A stretch of 64,000 bases of DNA, from NCBI RefSeq assembly GCF_014639275.1, contig NZ_BMFW01000003.1, positions 1 through 64,000 of the forward strand. Reading direction: 5' to 3'. The first letter of the stretch is position 1. Each line of letters begins with the position of its first letter. Under the pieces are notes generated by a model. The model had not been told where the DNA came from and made no database searches. It saw only the letters and a program-made list of their open reading frames with translations. Source of the stretch: Arthrobacter liuii. GTDB taxonomy: Bacteria > Actinomycetota > Actinomycetes > Actinomycetales > Micrococcaceae. Positions 62,794 through 64,000 of this stretch are shown piece after piece. A program made the translations under genes and the position numbers.

Positions 62794-63912
62794 CTAGCCG
62801 CGGCCGGCTCCCACGCCGCTCCTGTGGGGTGCGCCCGTCGCCAGCTCCAGGTCTTGCTGGAGGGCGTAATACTCCGGCTTGGGCTGGAGGTTCTCGTCGT
62901 AGATGCTTGCGGCACCTTCTCCCTGGAAGACCCCCGGGACCCACGAGTAGGCATCGCCAAAGCCCCACACCGTGTACGAAATACATTGCTTCACTGCCAT
63001 GCACGCCTGCAGCGTTTGCGAGTATGCGGCCACCTGCGCCGACTGTTCGGTGGCTGTGACGGGCAGCGTGGTGCGGACATCCACTTCCGTTTCGGCTACA
63101 TCCAGGCCAAGGTCAGCGAATCTCTGGAGGTTGTTCCTGAGATCCGGGAGCGGGTATCGCGTGTCCAAGTGGGTCTGGAAACCTACCCCGTCAATAGGCA
63201 CTCCCTGGGCTTGGAGGTTCTTGACGAGCGCGTAGACCGCATTGCTCTTCGGCCCGGTGTATTCAATGTTGTAGTCGTTGTAGAAGAGCTTCGCCTGTGG
63301 ATCTGCCTGGTGGGCCCAGCGGAACGCATCCGCAATATATCCCGGCCCCAGTTTCTGTAGCCAAATGCTGTTACGGAGGGTTCCATCGTCATTGAAAGCC
63401 TCGTTGACTACGTCCCACTGCCAAATTTTGCCCTTGAAATGGGTTACCTCGTCGGTGACGTGCTTACGGAGGATCTCCCTCAGCTGGTCAGGGCTCATGC
63501 TTGGCGCACTGGCTGTGAGCCAATCGGGAAGCTGGCTGTGCCAGACCAGCGTGTGTCCACGGACCAGCTGGTGGTTCGCCTCCGCGAATGCCACCAGCCG
63601 GTCTGCGGCCGCCCAGTCGTAGGTGCCCTGGGCCGGTTCAACCAGCTGCCATTTCATGACGTTCTCCGGCGTGACAGTGGAAAATTGTCCGGCAGTGATG
63701 TCGGCGTAGGCGGCATTGCTTCCCAGTTGGTCCGTGTTAACGGCCGTGCCAATCCGCAACCCGATGTTTGCCCCGAGTGCGCGGAGTGAATCCCGTTGTT
63801 GGGACGAGCCGCCGCCCTCTGCAGGCCCTGGTGCAGCCATGGCAGCGGCTGGGGTGGCAAGAAGAGCGCACAAGCCCAGCGCGCCGACGAGAAGGGAACG
63901 TTGAATAACCAC
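62794..63912 (-). CDS. Secreted endo-1,4-beta-xylanase, GH10
   Basis: A 372-residue secreted enzyme. The signal peptide (about 1-27) has hydrophobic LLVGALGLCALLA and ends AAAMAAPG. The single GH10 barrel shows VRGHTLVWHSQLPDWLTA, the acid/base in WQWDVVNEAF, and the nucleophile in LDVAETEVDVRTTLP. It hydrolyses xylan backbone outside the cell; no carbohydrate-binding module is attached. The GTG at 63912 follows AAGGAGTATTCA. The 88 bases beyond it to the window end should hold its promoter; I see no clear operator there. Confidence 0.94.
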   Translation of the reverse strand: MVIQRSLLVGALGLCALLATPAAAMAAPGPAEGGGSSQQRDSLRALGANIGLRIGTAVNTDQLGSNAAYADITAGQFSTVTPENVMKWQLVEPAQGTYDWAAADRLVAFAEANHQLVRGHTLVWHSQLPDWLTASAPSMSPDQLREILRKHVTDEVTHFKGKIWQWDVVNEAFNDDGTLRNSIWLQKLGPGYIADAFRWAHQADPQAKLFYNDYNIEYTGPKSNAVYALVKNLQAQGVPIDGVGFQTHLDTRYPLPDLRNNLQRFADLGLDVAETEVDVRTTLPVTATEQSAQVAAYSQTLQACMAVKQCISYTVWGFGDAYSWVPGVFQGEGAASIYDENLQPKPEYYALQQDLELATGAPHRSGVGAGRG

Positions 63913-64000
63913 TGAATACTCCTTGGTTTGAAGTCTGACTGCACGCGGATGGACTATCCGGAGTCAGGAAATACAGGAACGGCTGCTTTCGGCGGGCTGT

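Noticed and set aside
1..64000. CRISPR array, insertion sequence or prophage
   Set aside because: I saw no regularly spaced repeats, no transposase or integrase motifs and no terminal inverted repeats flanking a gene block.

Overview
The window is high-GC DNA with actinobacterial gene content and reads like Arthrobacter/Pseudarthrobacter (Micrococcaceae). The indicators are a DUF4193 zinc-ribbon protein, a mycobacterial-type GH15 trehalase, GTG starts, dense -1/-4 overlaps (ATGA, GTGA) and small membrane proteins of actinobacterial type. The genus is inferred from gene content, not from a marker gene.

Layout. 0.5-3.0 kb: a PAS-GGDEF-EAL cyclic-di-GMP enzyme. 3.2-4.7 kb: three decayed genes. 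4.7-26.8 kb: a sugar-oxidation and stress region. It has a plus-strand operon (GH15, SDR, small membrane proteins, gluconate-dehydrogenase-like subunit 3, GMC flavoprotein, enolase-superfamily dehydratase), a ThDP enzyme of pyruvate-oxidase type, a minus-strand operon (ZIP transporter, DUF, trehalase, FAD oxidoreductase), a MarR regulator, glucose dehydrogenase plus aldose epimerase, and a partly decayed paralogous SDR module. 27-28 kb: two truncated gene ends and a small monooxygenase-like gene. 28.7-38.7 kb: MFS pump with XRE regulator, CYTH/CHAD protein, small orphan genes, DUF4188 gene with divergent TetR, and a frameshifted phosphotransferase. 39.4-46.1 kb: glycolate/lactate locus (GntR regulator, glcG-glcB-glcD, lactate permease). 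46.6-48.3 kb: rhodanese and chimeric pseudogene scars. 48.4-58.2 kb: a self-contained selenocysteine island (Sec-containing formate dehydrogenase with its Fe-S and membrane subunits, selD, tRNA-Sec, selA, selB). 58.2-64 kb: small kinase, lytic transglycosylase, cytochrome P450, Gfo/Idh/MocA oxidoreductase and secreted GH10 xylanase.

How it works together. The main regulatory signal is an inverted repeat, (A/G)TTGC-N6-GCAA(T/C), that recurs in intergenic DNA between 4.7 and 26.1 kb. It lies upstream of the GH15 operon, the pyruvate-oxidase operon, the ZIP/trehalase operon, the glucose dehydrogenase operon, the SDR module, a membrane protein and the MarR gene itself. I infer one MarR regulon that encodes an intracellular route: alpha-glucan or trehalose to glucose, anomer conversion, oxidation to gluconate-level acids, dehydration, then pyruvate to acetate. 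The enzymes carry no export signals.

The second coherent system is the Sec island. fdhA contains an in-frame TGA followed at the right distance by a stem-loop, and every dedicated factor (SelD, tRNA-Sec with anticodon TCA, SelA, SelB) lies within 10 kb.

The window also holds about fourteen broken genes (frameshifts, one in-frame amber, internal deletions, fused remnants). Single-base frameshifts could be sequencing errors; the deletions and fusions could not.
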